Assembly (NCBI GenBank): GCA_002692165.1
Contig: NZJL01000109.1
Location: 2,238-9,528, forward strand
Direction: 5' to 3'
From: Porticoccaceae bacterium
GTDB lineage: Bacteria > Pseudomonadota > Gammaproteobacteria > Pseudomonadales > Porticoccaceae
DNA length: 7,291 nucleotides
Both the position numbers and the translations under genes were made by a program. The notes below the pieces were generated by a model. That model did no database searches, was not told where the DNA came from, and worked only from the letters and a program-made list of their open reading frames with translations. Numbering within the stretch: the stretch's first letter is position 1; every line of letters starts with the position of its first letter. Shown here in pieces: positions 6,980 through 7,291 of this stretch.

Positions 6980-7291
6980 ATGAAGAAGACTAGGGTATTG
7001 ACAGGAATCACGACAACAGGTACTCCTCACCTCGGTAACTATATTGGTGCAATCAGACCAGCAGTGGATGCTAGTCAATCTGACCAGATTGAATCGTTTT
7101 TCTTTCTTGCTGATTATCATGCGTTAATAAAAACTCAGGACAAGAGTTTAGTGCATCAGTCAACTAAAGAGGTAGCAGCGTGCTGGCTGGCACTGGGGCT
7201 AGACACCAGCAAGGCTATGTTCTATCGGCAATCTGATATTCCTGAAATTCCTGAGCTAACTTGGCTATTAACATGCATGACTGCGAAGGGT
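6980..7291 (+). CDS. trpS: Tryptophan--tRNA ligase TrpS, N-terminal part (3' end outside window)
   Basis: TrpS is a class I aminoacyl-tRNA synthetase that charges tRNA-Trp. The frame is open from ATG 6980 to the window edge, giving 104 residues of a protein usually about 330-450 long. The N-terminus [21 protein letters not shown] includes the class I HIGH-type signature as PHLG at 16-19. The segments [25 protein letters not shown] and [19 protein letters not shown] follow the TrpS Rossmann domain in order. This wording resembles Pseudomonas- and Xanthomonas-type TrpS rather than the E. coli form. The KMSKS motif and anticodon-binding domain lie beyond the window. It starts 35 bp after apeB on the same strand, so read-through is likely. 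No promoter of its own is evident in that gap. Confidence 0.96.
   Translation, partial: MKKTRVLTGITTTGTPHLGNYIGAIRPAVDASQSDQIESFFFLADYHALIKTQDKSLVHQSTKEVAACWLALGLDTSKAMFYRQSDIPEIPELTWLLTCMTAKG

Noticed and set aside
1..7291. Mobile elements, CRISPR arrays, tRNA or rRNA genes, or a novel defence or biosynthetic system
   Set aside because: No regular direct repeats, inverted terminal repeats, transposase or integrase frames, or tRNA-like foldable segments were seen. Core genes of known families account for nearly all of the sequence.

Overview
This window is a stretch of bacterial core chromosome, almost certainly from a gammaproteobacterium. The order queG(+) / orn(-) / rsgA(+), with queG and orn tail to tail and orn and rsgA head to head, is the arrangement I recall from Escherichia coli. 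There, glycine tRNA genes lie between orn and queG; here nothing does, and the two genes overlap. The proteins also read as gammaproteobacterial: an Orn with E. coli residue spacing, a two-domain MazG, a long-LID adenylate kinase without zinc cysteines, and Pseudomonas-like M18 aminopeptidase and TrpS. Base composition is moderately AT-rich by eye. I cannot assign a genus.

Layout: bases 1-585 hold the 3' half of queG (epoxyqueuosine reductase). It overlaps convergently by 36 bp with orn (oligoribonuclease, minus strand, 550-1095). A 133-145 bp divergent intergenic region then leads into rsgA (30S-maturation GTPase) and mazG (NTP pyrophosphohydrolase), which look like one transcription unit. 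A candidate intrinsic terminator follows mazG at 3127-3155. After it, adk probably starts a new unit from its own promoter and is followed on the same strand by tsaB, uppP, apeB and the 5' end of trpS (6980 to the window edge). The tsaB-uppP junction is nearly contiguous; the other gaps are 35-124 bp.

The genes fall into three housekeeping themes. Translation: queG and tsaB act in tRNA modification, rsgA in ribosome assembly, trpS in tRNA charging. Nucleotide and RNA-fragment metabolism: orn degrades the shortest RNAs, mazG removes aberrant NTPs, adk balances adenine nucleotides. Envelope and peptide recycling: uppP regenerates the undecaprenyl-phosphate carrier, and apeB trims peptides.

I found no mobile element, CRISPR array, tRNA or rRNA gene, prophage gene or defence system. 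No gene-free stretch exceeds 300 bases. Every substantial reading frame is explained by a known core family, so I do not claim an undescribed system. The points worth a second look are small: the queG/orn overlap, the non-ATG starts of tsaB and uppP, the missing Shine-Dalgarno at orn, a seven-codon reading frame before rsgA, and the transcription boundary between mazG and adk.
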